64,000 nt of DNA from Lysobacterales bacterium 15-68-25 (GCA_002279065.1 NCKB01000014.1:55755-119754), one strand, 5' to 3'; counted from the stretch's first letter, positions 28,726-37,852 are shown. Numbers and translations are program-made. The notes: generated from the letters alone by a model not told the origin.

Positions 28726-30366
28726 TCAGCGGTATCTCGCCTCGGCCAGGTCGATCTCCCGCACCAGCCGGCGCGAGGTGTCGTCGGAGATGCGCAGGTG
28801 CCGGGCCAGGTCGAAGATCTCCGAGCGCTCGGCCTGCAGCGCGGCCAGGCGCAGGGTCCGCTCCGCCTCATCGGCCTTGCGCAGATGCACGGCCTCGCTG
28901 CCGCTACCGCTGCGGTCGTCCAGCCGATGCCGATAGAGCGCGATGACCCGCGCCGCGGCATGCGTGCAGATGTCGGCATCGTCCGGCGTCGCCCGCGCCA
29001 GCAGCGACTGCTGCTCCTTCTCGATGGCGGCGATCGCGCTCTCGGCGGCCCGGCGGCGTGCCAGGTTTTCCTCGCGGGCCTCGGCGGTCTCCGGCGGCAT
29101 TTCCAGCCCGCGCAGCAGCATCGGCAGGCCGAGCGTGGCGATCAGCAACGACACCAGGATCACCGCCGTCGCCAGGAACACGACCAGGTCGCGCGCCGGA
29201 AACGGCGCACCGTCGGGAAGCGCGAACGGCAACGTCAGCACACCCGCCAGGGTGATCGCTCCACGCACGCCGGCCAGCGATGCCGCCAGCACCAACCGCC
29301 AGTGCGGCTTGCTGCGCGGCTCGCCGCGGCGGGCCGCGAGCAGTCGATTGAGCCGCATCAGCACCCACACCCAGACATAGCGCAGCACGGCCAGCACCAG
29401 GTTGATCGCCAGCACGTACACCAGCAGCCACCAGGGATTGCTGCGTCCGCTCTGCGCCACCGAGAGCACCGCGCCATGCAGGATGCGTGGCAACTGCTCG
29501 CCCATCAGCACGAACACCACGCCATTGAGGGCGAACTGCACCGTCGACCACACGGCGGCCCGCTGTACCCGCGTGCTCGCCAGCGCCCGGCCGCTGAGCT
29601 CCACGTAGCTCATGGTGATCCCCGCGGCAACTGCGGCGAGAATGCCCGAGGCCTGCGCCTTCTCTGCCAGCAGATACGCGCCGAACGGCATCAGCAGGTT
29701 CACCAGGATCGGCGAGCCGCTCTCCTGACCGAACCGGCGCGACAGCCCCTGCTGCACCATGCTCACCAGCAGGGTGAATCCGACGCCGATGCCCAGGCCG
29801 GCCAGCGCCAGCCAGAGGAAGGTCAGCGACGCGGACAGCAGCGAGAAGCTGCCGGTCATCGCCGCGGCCACGGCAAAGCGGAAGCACACCAGGCCGGAGG
29901 CATCGTTGAGCAGCGACTCGCCTTCCAGCAGATGCCGGAACCGCTTGGGCATCGGCGTGCGGGTGGCGATCGAGGAGACCGCGACCGGGTCCGTCGGCGA
30001 CACGATCGCCGCCAGCGCGAACGCCACCGCCAGCGGCATGGCGGGAATCAGCGAATGGATCAGGAAACCCGCACCGACCACGGTGAACACCACCAGCCCC
30101 AGCGCCAGCTGCAGGATGATCCGGCGGTCGCGCAACAGCCCACTCTTGGGAATGCTCCAGCCGTCGAGGAACAGCAACGGCGGCAGGAACAGCAGGAAGA
30201 AGATGTCCGGGTCCAGCGTGACGCCACGGTTGAACGCGCCGGCGATCACCGCCCCCAGACCGATCTGCAGCAGAGGGAGCGGCAGCGAAAACGGCAGCAC
30301 CCGCACCAGATACCCGCTGGCGACCACCGCCAGCAGCATCGCCAGAACCAGCTCGATCGAGCCCAT
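28726..30366 (-). CDS. CPA1-family Na+/H+ antiporter
   Basis: The 546-residue protein has about 12 hydrophobic helices in the first ~415 residues and a cytoplasmic helical tail of ~130 residues. The ion-binding ND motif is 'EGESLLNDASGLV'. 'AIVSPTDPVAVSSI' and 'SLAGVRGAITLAGVLTLPFALP' are signatures of the NhaP/CPA1 exchangers (YjcE-like). The C-terminal tail is a predicted coiled coil rich in Glu/Arg, likely a regulatory element. It would export Na+ or K+ against protons for pH and salt homeostasis. Monocistronic and divergent from the OprB-like porin. Confidence 0.93.
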   Translation of the reverse strand: MGSIELVLAMLLAVVASGYLVRVLPFSLPLPLLQIGLGAVIAGAFNRGVTLDPDIFFLLFLPPLLFLDGWSIPKSGLLRDRRIILQLALGLVVFTVVGAGFLIHSLIPAMPLAVAFALAAIVSPTDPVAVSSIATRTPMPKRFRHLLEGESLLNDASGLVCFRFAVAAAMTGSFSLLSASLTFLWLALAGLGIGVGFTLLVSMVQQGLSRRFGQESGSPILVNLLMPFGAYLLAEKAQASGILAAVAAGITMSYVELSGRALASTRVQRAAVWSTVQFALNGVVFVLMGEQLPRILHGAVLSVAQSGRSNPWWLLVYVLAINLVLAVLRYVWVWVLMRLNRLLAARRGEPRSKPHWRLVLAASLAGVRGAITLAGVLTLPFALPDGAPFPARDLVVFLATAVILVSLLIATLGLPMLLRGLEMPPETAEAREENLARRRAAESAIAAIEKEQQSLLARATPDDADICTHAAARVIALYRHRLDDRSGSGSEAVHLRKADEAERTLRLAALQAERSEIFDLARHLRISDDTSRRLVREIDLAEARYR

Positions 30367-30539
30367 GCCGCGTCCATCTCGTCTTGCTTGCCGCCTTGCA
30401 CGGCACTCGGCGCATGATGCCTCAACGCTCCCCTGCTCCGACGCAGCCGAGACACCGCCGGTCAGCTACCGGCCGGCAAACCCGGCGCCGGCACCCGGGC
30501 GCCTATACTTCGCGTCCGTCCCCCTGCGCGGCACCGTGC

Positions 30540-31772
30540 ATGCACCACCGCTCCGCTTCCGTCCCGGGCGCCCTGCTTCTGCTGGCACTGGCTGTGGCCA
30601 GCGCGCACGCGGCCGACACCGGCTGGGCCCGCACCACGCTCACCTACGACGGCGCTGCGATCGGCAACCTCGACGGCGGCGTGGCGCGCTCATCCACCTA
30701 CGTCGGCAACCTGCACCTGCGCAGCCTGATGGACCTGGACCGCGCCGCCGGGTGGCACGACACCCACGCCTACGTCGATGCGCTGTGGATCCACGGCGGC
30801 CAGCCCGATGCCTTCGTCGGCGACGCGATGGGTGTGAACAACCTCACCGCGCCGCCGAACCTGCAGCTGGAAGAGGCGTGGATCGAGCACAACCTCGCCC
30901 ACGCCAACGTCTCGCTGCTGGCCGGCCAGTACGACGTCAACAGCGAGTTCGACCGCACCCAGTCCGGCGGGCTGTTCCTCAACAGCTCGTTCGGCATCGG
31001 GCCGGAGTTCTCGCAGACCGGCGTCGACGGCCCCTCGATCTTCCCGCGCACCGCGCTCGGCGCGCGCGTGGCCTACAAGCCGGCGGCTGGCGTAGTGCTG
31101 CGTGCGGCAGTGCTCGACGGCGTGCCGCTGATCCGCGGACACGACACCCTGCGTGCCTTCCAGGCCGGTGACGGCCGCCTGTACGTGGCCGAGCTGGCAC
31201 TGCTCGACCGCCCCGGCGCGCGCCCGGCGCCCGACGCGCGCTTCCGCATCGGCCGCAACGCCATGCTGCCGATGTACCAGGGCAAGCTGGCGATCGGCGC
31301 CTGGCACTACACCACCACCTTCGACCGCCTCATGCCGACGGGCGGCCGCACCACGCAACGCGGTGCGACCGGCTACTACGCGGTTGCCGACCGCACCGTC
31401 GCGCGCGATCCGCACGACAGCGACCGCAGCCTGTCGCTGTTCGCGCAGCTCGGCGTGGGCGACCCGGACGTGGCGCGCTTCGGCCGCTACCTCGGCGCTG
31501 GCGCCGTGCTGGCCGGACCATTCGCTTCGCGCAGCCAGGACGAGCTCGGCCTGGCCATCGCGGTGGCGCGCAACGGCCACCCCTACCGGCAGCAGGCGCC
31601 GCGCCCCACCACCGCCACCGAGCGCTCGATCGAGCTGAGCTACCTGGCCCAGGCGAATAACTGGCTGGCCGTGCAGCCGGACCTGCAGTACGTGGTGCAC
31701 CCGGACACCGATCCCGCCGTGCGCAACGCACTGGTGTTCACCCTGCGCTTCGAGCTGTCCACCGACCTGTAA
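30540..31772 (+). CDS. OprB-family carbohydrate-selective porin
   Basis: The 410-residue protein has a signal peptide (cleavage near AHA-AD) and an outer-membrane barrel. Conserved OprB features are 'NLHLRSLMDLD', 'LEEAWIEHNL', 'LLAGQYDVNSEFD', 'SSFGIGPEFSQTGVDGPSIFP', 'ALGARVAYKP', and late 'ERSIELSYLAQANNWLAVQPDLQYVVHPD', all typical of OprB/CymA-like sugar porins. The last residues (FTLRFELSTDL) end in leucine rather than phenylalanine. A TATACT hexamer at 30504-30509 could be its -10. No sugar-utilisation genes are adjacent, so the substrate is unknown. Confidence 0.87.
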   Translation: MHHRSASVPGALLLLALAVASAHAADTGWARTTLTYDGAAIGNLDGGVARSSTYVGNLHLRSLMDLDRAAGWHDTHAYVDALWIHGGQPDAFVGDAMGVNNLTAPPNLQLEEAWIEHNLAHANVSLLAGQYDVNSEFDRTQSGGLFLNSSFGIGPEFSQTGVDGPSIFPRTALGARVAYKPAAGVVLRAAVLDGVPLIRGHDTLRAFQAGDGRLYVAELALLDRPGARPAPDARFRIGRNAMLPMYQGKLAIGAWHYTTTFDRLMPTGGRTTQRGATGYYAVADRTVARDPHDSDRSLSLFAQLGVGDPDVARFGRYLGAGAVLAGPFASRSQDELGLAIAVARNGHPYRQQAPRPTTATERSIELSYLAQANNWLAVQPDLQYVVHPDTDPAVRNALVFTLRFELSTDL

Positions 31773-31802
31773 CCCCGCCCGACTTCCCAACGCTTGCCCG
31801 CT

Positions 31803-31885
31803 TGTAGGAGCCCGCTCGCGGGCGTTGCTTCTGCCCCTGATACACACCAGGGCCAAAGAGCATCGCCCGCAAGCGGGCTCCTACA
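31803..31885. repeat. REP-type inverted repeat pair (full GTAG-headed copy)
   Basis: Arms at 31803-31828 and 31860-31885 are inverted copies (24 of 26 positions) starting TGTAGGAGCCCGCT, 31 nt apart. This is the same unit and spacing as the copy at 4781-4857. It lies downstream of the porin gene, the usual location for REPs, followed by a bidirectional terminator at 32033-32061. Confidence 0.87.
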
Positions 31886-32032
31886 GGGGTTCGCGCATCG
31901 TGTGCCGTTCGGCGGTGGATGGCGCGCCGCGTGCCGTTCGGGAGCGTGTTCGCGGTCATGCCCGCGGATCCGGAAATCGATCCCGCCCGCACGATGTGGC
32001 ACGAGCGGCCACCGTGCGCCAGCCGGCCCAAA

Positions 32033-32061
32033 AGAGAAGCCCCGCATAGCGGGGCTTCTCT
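32033..32061. terminator. Bidirectional terminator between porin and aminopeptidase
   Basis: A perfect 13-bp stem (AGAGAAGCCCCGC / GCGGGGCTTCTCT) with an ATA loop. The convergent genes on both sides can use it, especially the minus strand, where CTTTTGGG follows. Confidence 0.82.
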
Positions 32062-32084
32062 CGTCACCTCTACGGCAACGCCGG

Positions 32085-34733
32085 TCAGTCGGCGTGCTTG
32101 GCCAGCCAGGCATCCACGTCCGGCAGGCGATCGTTGCGGATCATCATGCGGTACTGGATGTTGGCGATGACCGTGTTGGCCACGCGCTGCGAGCTCTTGG
32201 CGATGTGCGCGTCGGCGTACGCCTTGATCTTGTCGATCATCTCCGGCTTCAGCGAGCTGGCACCCAGGCCCGGGTAGTAGCGGCTGGACGAGGTGGAATC
32301 GACCAGCTTGTCCACCTGGTCGCGGTGCGCCACGGCGAAGTCGAACGCCATGTCCGGATGGCGGTAGGCCACGATGCGGATCATGCCCGCGCTGTTGGTC
32401 GCCCCCGGCTCGGTGGTCAGCGCCAGGTCCAGCGCCTGCTTGGCCAGGGTGTCGTCCTTGGCCACCGACAGCATGGCGTAGAGCTGGTCCTTGATCAGCG
32501 GCGTGGTCTCGGCCTTGGCCTCGGCGTGCAGCTGGTTCCAGGTGGCGGCATCGGCGTTCTCGGCAACGATCGCGGTGACGGTCTTGCGCAGCGCCACCGG
32601 CAGCGCCTTCGGATCGGTCTTCTGCGCGGCGAAGCGATGGCGCGCCTCGGCGATCACGTCCTGGTCGCCCAGCTGGGCCAGGGTGCCGATCAGCTGGGTG
32701 CGCAGCAGCGTGGTCGGCACGCTCTCGCCCGGCTTGGCCTCCCAGCCGATGTGCGCGAACACCGGGCGCAGGCGGCCGCGCGCGAAGGCACGGAAGCGTT
32801 CCTGCCGCGCGTTGTCGCCGTCGTAGTAACGGTCGATGGCGGTGAAGTAACCGGCCACCTCGCCCCACACCTGCGGATCGGCGTCGGCCGGGGTGGCCTG
32901 GGCCAGCGCCAGCACGTTCGCCACCGGCTCCTTGCCGGCCATCGCCAGCGCCCAGGTGTCGCCCATCAGGCCGAGCTGGTCGATCGGCTTGAGCTTGGCG
33001 AAATCACCCTTCAGCGCATCGAACCCGGCCGTCGAGTACAGCGTGCGGTAGTAACCGGCCTGGCCGGCGTTCACCAGCACCGGGCCGCAGCCCGGCAGGG
33101 TCAGCGAGCCCTTGCCGTCCAGCACGGTGCTGACCGGCTTGCCGCCGACGGTCTGGGCGATCACCGGCACGTGCCAGCGCAGCGGGGTCTTGTTCGGGCG
33201 GTCCTTGGTGAACTCGCCTTGGCTCAGCAGCACCTTGGTCGAACCGGCGTTGCAGGCCATCGACTGCACGTTGACCAGCGGCACGCCCGGCTGCAGCGTG
33301 AAGTCGTGGGCGATCTGCATGATCGGCTTGCCGGCCGCGGCCTGCACCGACTTCCACAGGTCGTCGGACACCGTGTTGCCGTAGGCGTGCGCCTTGATGT
33401 AGTTGCGCACGCCGGTACGCCAGGTCTCCGGACCCACGTAGGCCTCGAGCATGGTGATCACCGACTCGCCCTTGAGATAGGTGATCGAGTCGAACGCCTG
33501 GCTGGCCTGCTCCACCGTCTCCACGTGCTGCACCACCGGATGGGTGGTGGCGACCGCGTCCATCGACATCGCGCCCTCGCGCATGCCGACCAGGTCGAGG
33601 TTGGTGTGCCACTCCGGATGCAGCTTCTCGGTGGTGCGCGCGGCCATCCACGAGGCGAAGCCCTCGTTGAGCCACAGGTCGTCCCACCAGCTCATGGTCA
33701 CCAGGTCGCCGAACCACTGGTGCGCCATCTCGTGCGCGGCGGTGTTGAACACGCGCTGCTTGTCGCCCTGGGTGGAGATGCTGGGGTCGAGCAACAGCGC
33801 GTACTCGAAGGTGAAGATCGCACCCCAGTTCTCCATCGCCGAGAAGAACTGGCTCTGGCCCGGCGCGGCGATGTTGTCCAGCTTCGGCAGCGGGTACGGC
33901 ACGCCGAAGTAGTCGTTGTATTCCTTCAGCACGGCCTTGGCCGAATCCAGCGTGAAATCGGCCTGCTTGACCATGCCCTTCTGGGTGATCACGCCGATCT
34001 CGGTGCCGTCCACCTTCTCGGTGGCGCGCTCGAAGTCGCCGACGCTGAAGAACAGCAGGTAGGTGGACATCTTCGGCGACTCGCCGAAGTGCACCTCGGT
34101 GAGGCCGTTGCCGAGGTCCTTCTTCGAGACGATCGGCATGTTGCTCACCGCCATCTCGTCGGTCGGCACGGTGGCGGTGAGGTCGAAGGTGGCCTTGTAG
34201 TTCGGCTCGTCCCACGAGGGGATGAAGCGGCGGGCGTCGGAGTTCTCGAACTGGGTATACAGCGCGCGCTTCTTGCCGGCCTTGGTGTCGTAGTCCAGCG
34301 CAAACAGGCCGTTGGCCTGGGTCTCGATCTTGCCGCTGTAGTCCATCGCCAGCTTGTACTGACCGGCCGGGATCGGGTGGGCGAAGGCGAAGGTGGCGGT
34401 CTGCGCCTTGTCGTCCACCGACACCTTCGGTGCGGCGATCGCGATCTTCAGCTTGGTCGGCGTCAGCGTGGCCGAGTGGAAGGTGATGCCTGCCGCGTTC
34501 AGCGTGATGCTGGAGGTCGGCTTGAGCACGTCCAGCGTGATGGTGACCTTGCCATCGAACGCCAGCTTGTCCGCGTGCGGCACGATGGAAACGTCGTAAT
34601 GCGACGGCACCACGCCGCGCGGCAACTGGGTGGTGGCTTCGCGCACCGGCGCCGCCTTGGCATGGGCGGCGAGCGGCGCCATCGACACGCCGGCCAGGGC
34701 CAGCGCAATGGCGGAAACGAGATATCGACGCAT
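32085..34733 (-). CDS. Secreted M1-family zinc aminopeptidase
   Basis: The 882-residue protein has a clear signal peptide (MRRYLVSAIALALAGVS..., cleavage near AHA-KA), so it is periplasmic or exported. The N-terminal saddle domain is followed by the exopeptidase motif 'SAMENWGAI' (GxMEN type) and the zinc motif 'HEMAHQWFGDLVTMSWWDDLWLNEGFASW', giving the HExxH-18-E ligands. A conserved tyrosine follows in the 'SFDSITYLKGESV' region. The C-terminal half is the helical ERAP1-like domain. The sequence is closer to the puromycin-sensitive/ERAP type than to E. coli PepN. ATG 34733 starts the signal peptide. Monocistronic. Confidence 0.94.
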   Translation of the reverse strand: MRRYLVSAIALALAGVSMAPLAAHAKAAPVREATTQLPRGVVPSHYDVSIVPHADKLAFDGKVTITLDVLKPTSSITLNAAGITFHSATLTPTKLKIAIAAPKVSVDDKAQTATFAFAHPIPAGQYKLAMDYSGKIETQANGLFALDYDTKAGKKRALYTQFENSDARRFIPSWDEPNYKATFDLTATVPTDEMAVSNMPIVSKKDLGNGLTEVHFGESPKMSTYLLFFSVGDFERATEKVDGTEIGVITQKGMVKQADFTLDSAKAVLKEYNDYFGVPYPLPKLDNIAAPGQSQFFSAMENWGAIFTFEYALLLDPSISTQGDKQRVFNTAAHEMAHQWFGDLVTMSWWDDLWLNEGFASWMAARTTEKLHPEWHTNLDLVGMREGAMSMDAVATTHPVVQHVETVEQASQAFDSITYLKGESVITMLEAYVGPETWRTGVRNYIKAHAYGNTVSDDLWKSVQAAAGKPIMQIAHDFTLQPGVPLVNVQSMACNAGSTKVLLSQGEFTKDRPNKTPLRWHVPVIAQTVGGKPVSTVLDGKGSLTLPGCGPVLVNAGQAGYYRTLYSTAGFDALKGDFAKLKPIDQLGLMGDTWALAMAGKEPVANVLALAQATPADADPQVWGEVAGYFTAIDRYYDGDNARQERFRAFARGRLRPVFAHIGWEAKPGESVPTTLLRTQLIGTLAQLGDQDVIAEARHRFAAQKTDPKALPVALRKTVTAIVAENADAATWNQLHAEAKAETTPLIKDQLYAMLSVAKDDTLAKQALDLALTTEPGATNSAGMIRIVAYRHPDMAFDFAVAHRDQVDKLVDSTSSSRYYPGLGASSLKPEMIDKIKAYADAHIAKSSQRVANTVIANIQYRMMIRNDRLPDVDAWLAKHAD

Positions 34734-35142
34734 GACAACTCCCTGCTTGGGTGAGCCCGGGTGACGGCCACCGGCGCACGTGCCGGCCCGACCCGGAAGA
34801 CGGAAACGGAGGTCCCCTGATGCCACCCATGGTGCGTGGGCGCACGGCCCGTCGGACACCGCCGGAAGTCATGGGGCGCCGCCGGCGTCCCGCCGCAGCC
34901 GCATCGCCCCCCCGCCGCGACCCGAGCTGAGCATGCGAGCCGCCCCGGAAACGAGGCATCCCGGCGGTCATGCCGCCGCCATCCCTCATGAAAGAGGCCC
35001 CGCCGAGCGGAGCCTTCCGATATCCCCCAATGCCCCCGGCAGTCCGCCGGGGCACCCGCTGCCTTGGCCGGCAGGGTGGTCGGCCCGCCGGGCCCGCGAT
35101 GCCGTGCGCCCGGCGTGGGCGCTCGGACGGCGTGGCGCGCGA
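34734..35142. other. Gene-free stretch upstream of the aminopeptidase
   Basis: About 410 GC-rich bases. Open frames on either strand are Arg/Pro/Gly-rich shadows without start signals. An imperfect hairpin (AGGCCCCGC / GCGGAGCCT, ~34995-35014) lacks a T-run. The aminopeptidase promoter must lie at the left end; no clear hexamers were seen. Confidence 0.5.
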
Positions 35143-35559
35143 CTAGCTGCGTCGCCGCAGCGGGGCGCCCGGCGGCGAATCGAGGCCGGGCCCCTGTTTC
35201 ATGGTGTCGCCCACGCCACTCTCGCGCTGCCGGCGTTCCTGCAGGCGCTGCTCGCGATCCATCCCGCTGCCGCCGCTCTGGTAATCCATCCCGGTCGAGG
35301 GTTCGGGCAACTCGGCCTCCCGGGTGACCGGCCGCTGGGTCGCCTGCTTGCCGCTCGGGTCGTCGAAGCGGTGATGCGGCTGCATCTGGCCGGTGCCGCT
35401 GCGGCCGCCCACGCCGCCCTCGTGCTGCGTGGCCGCACGGATCTCCTCGTCCCCCGTGTGCGGTGGATGGGCCGCCTTTCCGGCTGCCGCCGACCCGCCG
35501 GCACCGGACTTCGGAGGCTTCTTGCTGCTGCTGCCCTTGGGGCTGTCGGTCTTGGCCAT
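35143..35559 (-). CDS. Hydrophilic low-complexity protein, unknown function
   Basis: The 138-residue protein starts at an ATG behind GGAG. It is almost devoid of large hydrophobic residues. The first 40 residues are Lys/Ser/Gly/Ala-rich (KKPPKSGAGGSAAAGKAA), the middle has 'PHTGDEEIRAATQHEGGVGGR', and the end is Gln/Arg/Gly-rich ('DREQRLQERRQRESGVGD'). It is probably intrinsically disordered and cytoplasmic; such proteins can act in stress protection or nucleic-acid binding, but nothing proves a function. I do not recognise a family. A longer upstream extension would pass through Gly/Arg-rich non-coding sequence and was rejected. Confidence 0.6.
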   Translation of the reverse strand: MAKTDSPKGSSSKKPPKSGAGGSAAAGKAAHPPHTGDEEIRAATQHEGGVGGRSGTGQMQPHHRFDDPSGKQATQRPVTREAELPEPSTGMDYQSGGSGMDREQRLQERRQRESGVGDTMKQGPGLDSPPGAPLRRRS

Positions 35560-35948
35560 GACGGAACTCCTGCGGCGAGGGGAGGACGGCCGTGCATTGT
35601 CCGACGCGGTAAGTTGAGGTGGCGTCGAGAACCTGTTGCCGGCCGGCACGAGCCGATCCACCCGATGCCCTGCGCCCGCGGCCGCGCCAGCCCGGAGCGC
35701 GAGGTGCACGGTGCCGGTGCCGGTGCCGCGACCGCCCATGCCCCTGCCGCGCACGCCCGGCATGCTGCGTCGCCGCGAGACTGAATCGCCGCCATCGGCG
35801 GGGTGCCCCCTGTCAACACCTTCCGGCAGAGCGGCGTTACTGTCCGCGCCCATCGATGTGCCGATGCAAACCCTTGTCACGCAAGGTTTTGCGACGCATC
35901 GATCGTCCGCACCACCGGTTCTTTGCCCACCGATTCGAGGACATCTCC
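35560..35948. other. Divergent intergenic region
   Basis: About 390 bases between two divergent small genes. It should hold both promoters. I see no gene, repeat or confident promoter hexamers. Confidence 0.45.
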
Positions 35949-36299
35949 ATGACTCTTCGCAGCACGCTCCGCCGCAGCCTGATCGCCCTGCTCGCCACCA
36001 GCGCCCTCGCCGCCACCGGCGTGATGGCGCAGACCGCCCCGGTACCGCACCACCCGCGCGTCAACGAGGTGAACAAGCGCGTCGACAACCAGCAGCAGCG
36101 CATCGACAAGGGCCTCGCCAACGGCACCATCACCGGCAAGCAGGCCGCCCGCGACGAAAAGCACGACGCCAACATCGCCCAGCGCGCCAGCGCCGACGAG
36201 GCCAGGCACAACGGCCACCTCACCAAGAAGGAAACCCGCCGCCTCAACCATGCGGAAAACCGCAACAGCCGGCATATCCGCAAGCAGCGGAAGCACTGA
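35949..36299 (+). CDS. Small exported basic repeat protein
   Basis: The 116-residue protein has a signal peptide (about residues 1-28, cleavage near VMA-QT). The mature chain is basic and helical, with two related segments: 'QRIDKGLANGTITGKQAARDE' and 'ARHNGHLTKKETRRLNHAEN'. Each has a helix, an NG-x-(I/L)-T turn and a second helix. This motif recurs in short periplasmic proteins of xanthomonads and other proteobacteria whose function is unknown. The two helix-turn-helix units recall EF-hand spacing but lack the acidic loop. It is followed by a strong terminator. Confidence 0.72.
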   Translation: MTLRSTLRRSLIALLATSALAATGVMAQTAPVPHHPRVNEVNKRVDNQQQRIDKGLANGTITGKQAARDEKHDANIAQRASADEARHNGHLTKKETRRLNHAENRNSRHIRKQRKH

Positions 36300-36327
36300 G
36301 CCGTAGCGGCCACGTTCCGACCGAGCC

Positions 36328-36357
36328 AAAAAAAAGGCCCCGCGAATGCGGGGCCTT
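36328..36357. terminator. Strong bidirectional terminator
   Basis: A perfect 10-bp stem (AAGGCCCCGC / GCGGGGCCTT) with a GAAT loop is flanked on the left by eight A residues, a U-tract for minus-strand transcripts from the 36384-36866 gene. It also ends the plus-strand 35949 gene. Confidence 0.88.
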
Positions 36358-36383
36358 CGGCTTTCCGGGGTGGACGCAGACCA

Positions 36384-36866
36384 TCAGGCCGGCGTGGGCT
36401 CCTCGCTGGCCGGTGCGGGCGTGGCCTTGCTGCGGGCAAAGCGCGCCGAAAGCATCTTGCGCATCTCGTCCAGCCCCTGCCCCTTGCCGGCCACCTTGAG
36501 CACGGCGTAGCCCTCCAGCGCGTTGGTCATCAGGTCGCTGCCCAGCGCCATCTCGGTATCGCTGGCACGCTGCTGCAAGCGGGACAGGCGCACCAGGCGC
36601 GGGCGCAGCGCATCCAGCGTGGCCAGGTCGCGCTGGTAGCCGGCCAGATCGAAATTGCCCGGCAGCACGCCGGGGTTCTCGCCGAACACGTAGCCGGCCT
36701 GGCGGCAGAACGCCTCGGACTTGTCGCCCATCTTGGTGAGCTGGCGGCGCTGATCGGTGGTGAGCGCGATCAGCGGCGCAAAGCTCGTTTCCAGGGCCGC
36801 GAGCGCGGCGTCGATGGCATCCAGCGCTTCGGCATTCAGCTCGATGTCGACCAGGTTCTGACTCAT
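36384..36866 (-). CDS. Helical cytoplasmic protein, unknown function
   Basis: The 160-residue protein starts at ATG 36866 behind GGAG (AAGGAGTGGAAATG). It looks entirely helical: 'LNAEALDAIDAALAALETSF', 'DQRRQLTKMGDKSEAFCRQA', then 'LATLDALRPRLVRLSRLQQRASDTEMALGSDLM' and a C-terminal helix with a short Ala/Pro/Glu tail. No signal peptide or membrane segment. The phrase 'LTTDQRRQLTKMGDKSEAFCR' recurs in uncharacterised proteins of several phyla, and a four-helix bundle is likely. No function can be assigned. Its terminator lies directly downstream. Confidence 0.75.
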   Translation of the reverse strand: MSQNLVDIELNAEALDAIDAALAALETSFAPLIALTTDQRRQLTKMGDKSEAFCRQAGYVFGENPGVLPGNFDLAGYQRDLATLDALRPRLVRLSRLQQRASDTEMALGSDLMTNALEGYAVLKVAGKGQGLDEMRKMLSARFARSKATPAPASEEPTPA

Positions 36867-36983
36867 TTCCACTCCTTGTGATGGCCTGTCAGGCACGCCG
36901 GCCTGCCGCCGGCCGAAGGAGCGTAGCCACCCTCACCCCACCACCAACACCGGACAACACCCCGTCCCCCGCCCGGACTCCGC

Positions 36984-37341
36984 CTACAAACCCCGCAGGC
37001 TTGCCCTCCCTGCCCTGACAGCGAAGCCCGAAGGCTTGCGCGCAAGCGCTTTACCCTTGAGCGCAACGTCCAGTGGCTTGCGCGCGAAGCACGGAGGCTC
37101 AGACGCGAGCCGCAAAAGGCCGAGCGCAAACCTAAACCCGTCCCGCGCAAGCCGGATACGCTCCGCGCGCAAGGCAGAACCGGATGCACGCAAGCCGGAT
37201 TGATCGAACCACAAGCCCATGCGCATTGCGTCCAAGGCAACAGCACCTCATACGCAAGTCTCGGAGCCTTGCGTGCGATATGCCGAGCGTCATCGGCAAG
37301 GCAATGCGCTTTGCACGCAACGTCTTTTGCCTTGCGCGCAG
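36984..37341 (-). repeat. Degenerate 21-bp tandem repeat array (~17 units)
   Basis: Reading the minus strand, units of 21 nt begin with cTTGCGcGc(A/G)(A/G)g-like sequence, often the palindrome CTTGCGCGCAAG. On the plus strand, CGCAA-type pentamers fall near 37041, 37062, 37084, 37104, 37125, 37146, 37168, 37189, 37210, 37253, 37274, 37316 and 37337, close to multiples of 21. In codons each unit is a heptad such as LARKPSG, VALKGKA, FARKPLD, LASEPPC, FALGLLR, LARDGFR and LRAERIR; further right the heptads continue in another frame (LRARQKT, LRAKRIA). Either a decayed heptad-repeat gene or a helically phased DNA element. No convincing start codon or ribosome site was found. Confidence 0.75.
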
Positions 37342-37477
37342 AGGGCAAGGATGCGGCGTTGGGTCATTGAGGGTCGCTGGTGCTCCCGTCCCTCCCACGC
37401 TCACCCCACCGACCTTTGGCTCGGGGGTGGGAAGCGCCTAAGCTCCTCGCACTTAGACAGGGCACTGGAACCGGACC

Positions 37478-37828
37478 ATGAGCACAGACATTCAGGCATT
37501 GCAGGCTGCCCTGCGCGCCTTCGCCAGCGAGAGGGAGTGGGAACAGTTCCACTCGCCCAAGAATCTGGCTGCTGCCTTGTCGGTCGAGGCTGCCGAACTG
37601 CTTGAGCACTTCCAGTGGCTGACCGAGGAACAAAGCCGCTCAATGCCCGACGACAAACTTAATGCTGTCGCCGAGGAATTGGCTGACGTCTTCCTCTACC
37701 TGATCCAGCTCTCGGACAAACTGGGCATCGATCCGCTGGACGCGGCCCGCAAGAAACTGCGGCTTAATGCCATCAAGTACCCGGTCGAGCGCGCCAAGGG
37801 GACGAGCAAGAAGTATTCTGAGCTTTGA
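37478..37828 (+). CDS. MazG-like nucleotide pyrophosphohydrolase
   Basis: The 116-residue all-alpha NTP pyrophosphatase hydrolyses (d)NTPs to (d)NMP and pyrophosphate. The metal-binding pattern is E37xxE40 (VEAAELLEHF) and E67xxD70 (EELADVFLYL), with 'FHSPKNLAAAL' before it. The motif order and short length match the RS21-C6/dCTPase-like MazG subgroup rather than two-domain MazG. It is followed 24 nt later by the DUF2075 nuclease/helicase gene, probably one operon. MazG-like enzymes occur both in nucleotide-pool cleaning and in phage-defence neighbourhoods. Confidence 0.9.
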   Translation: MSTDIQALQAALRAFASEREWEQFHSPKNLAAALSVEAAELLEHFQWLTEEQSRSMPDDKLNAVAEELADVFLYLIQLSDKLGIDPLDAARKKLRLNAIKYPVERAKGTSKKYSEL

Positions 37829-37852
37829 TCGAAGGCCAAGGGGGGCCGCCGC

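Noticed and set aside
35064..35327. Plus-strand ORF overlapping the low-complexity gene
   Set aside because: Arg/Pro/Ala-rich with no start signal; the minus-strand frame has a ribosome site and a more plausible composition.
36984..37348. 21-bp array as a CRISPR
   Set aside because: Units are contiguous, degenerate and of 21 bp, with no conserved repeat/variable spacer alternation and no cas genes.
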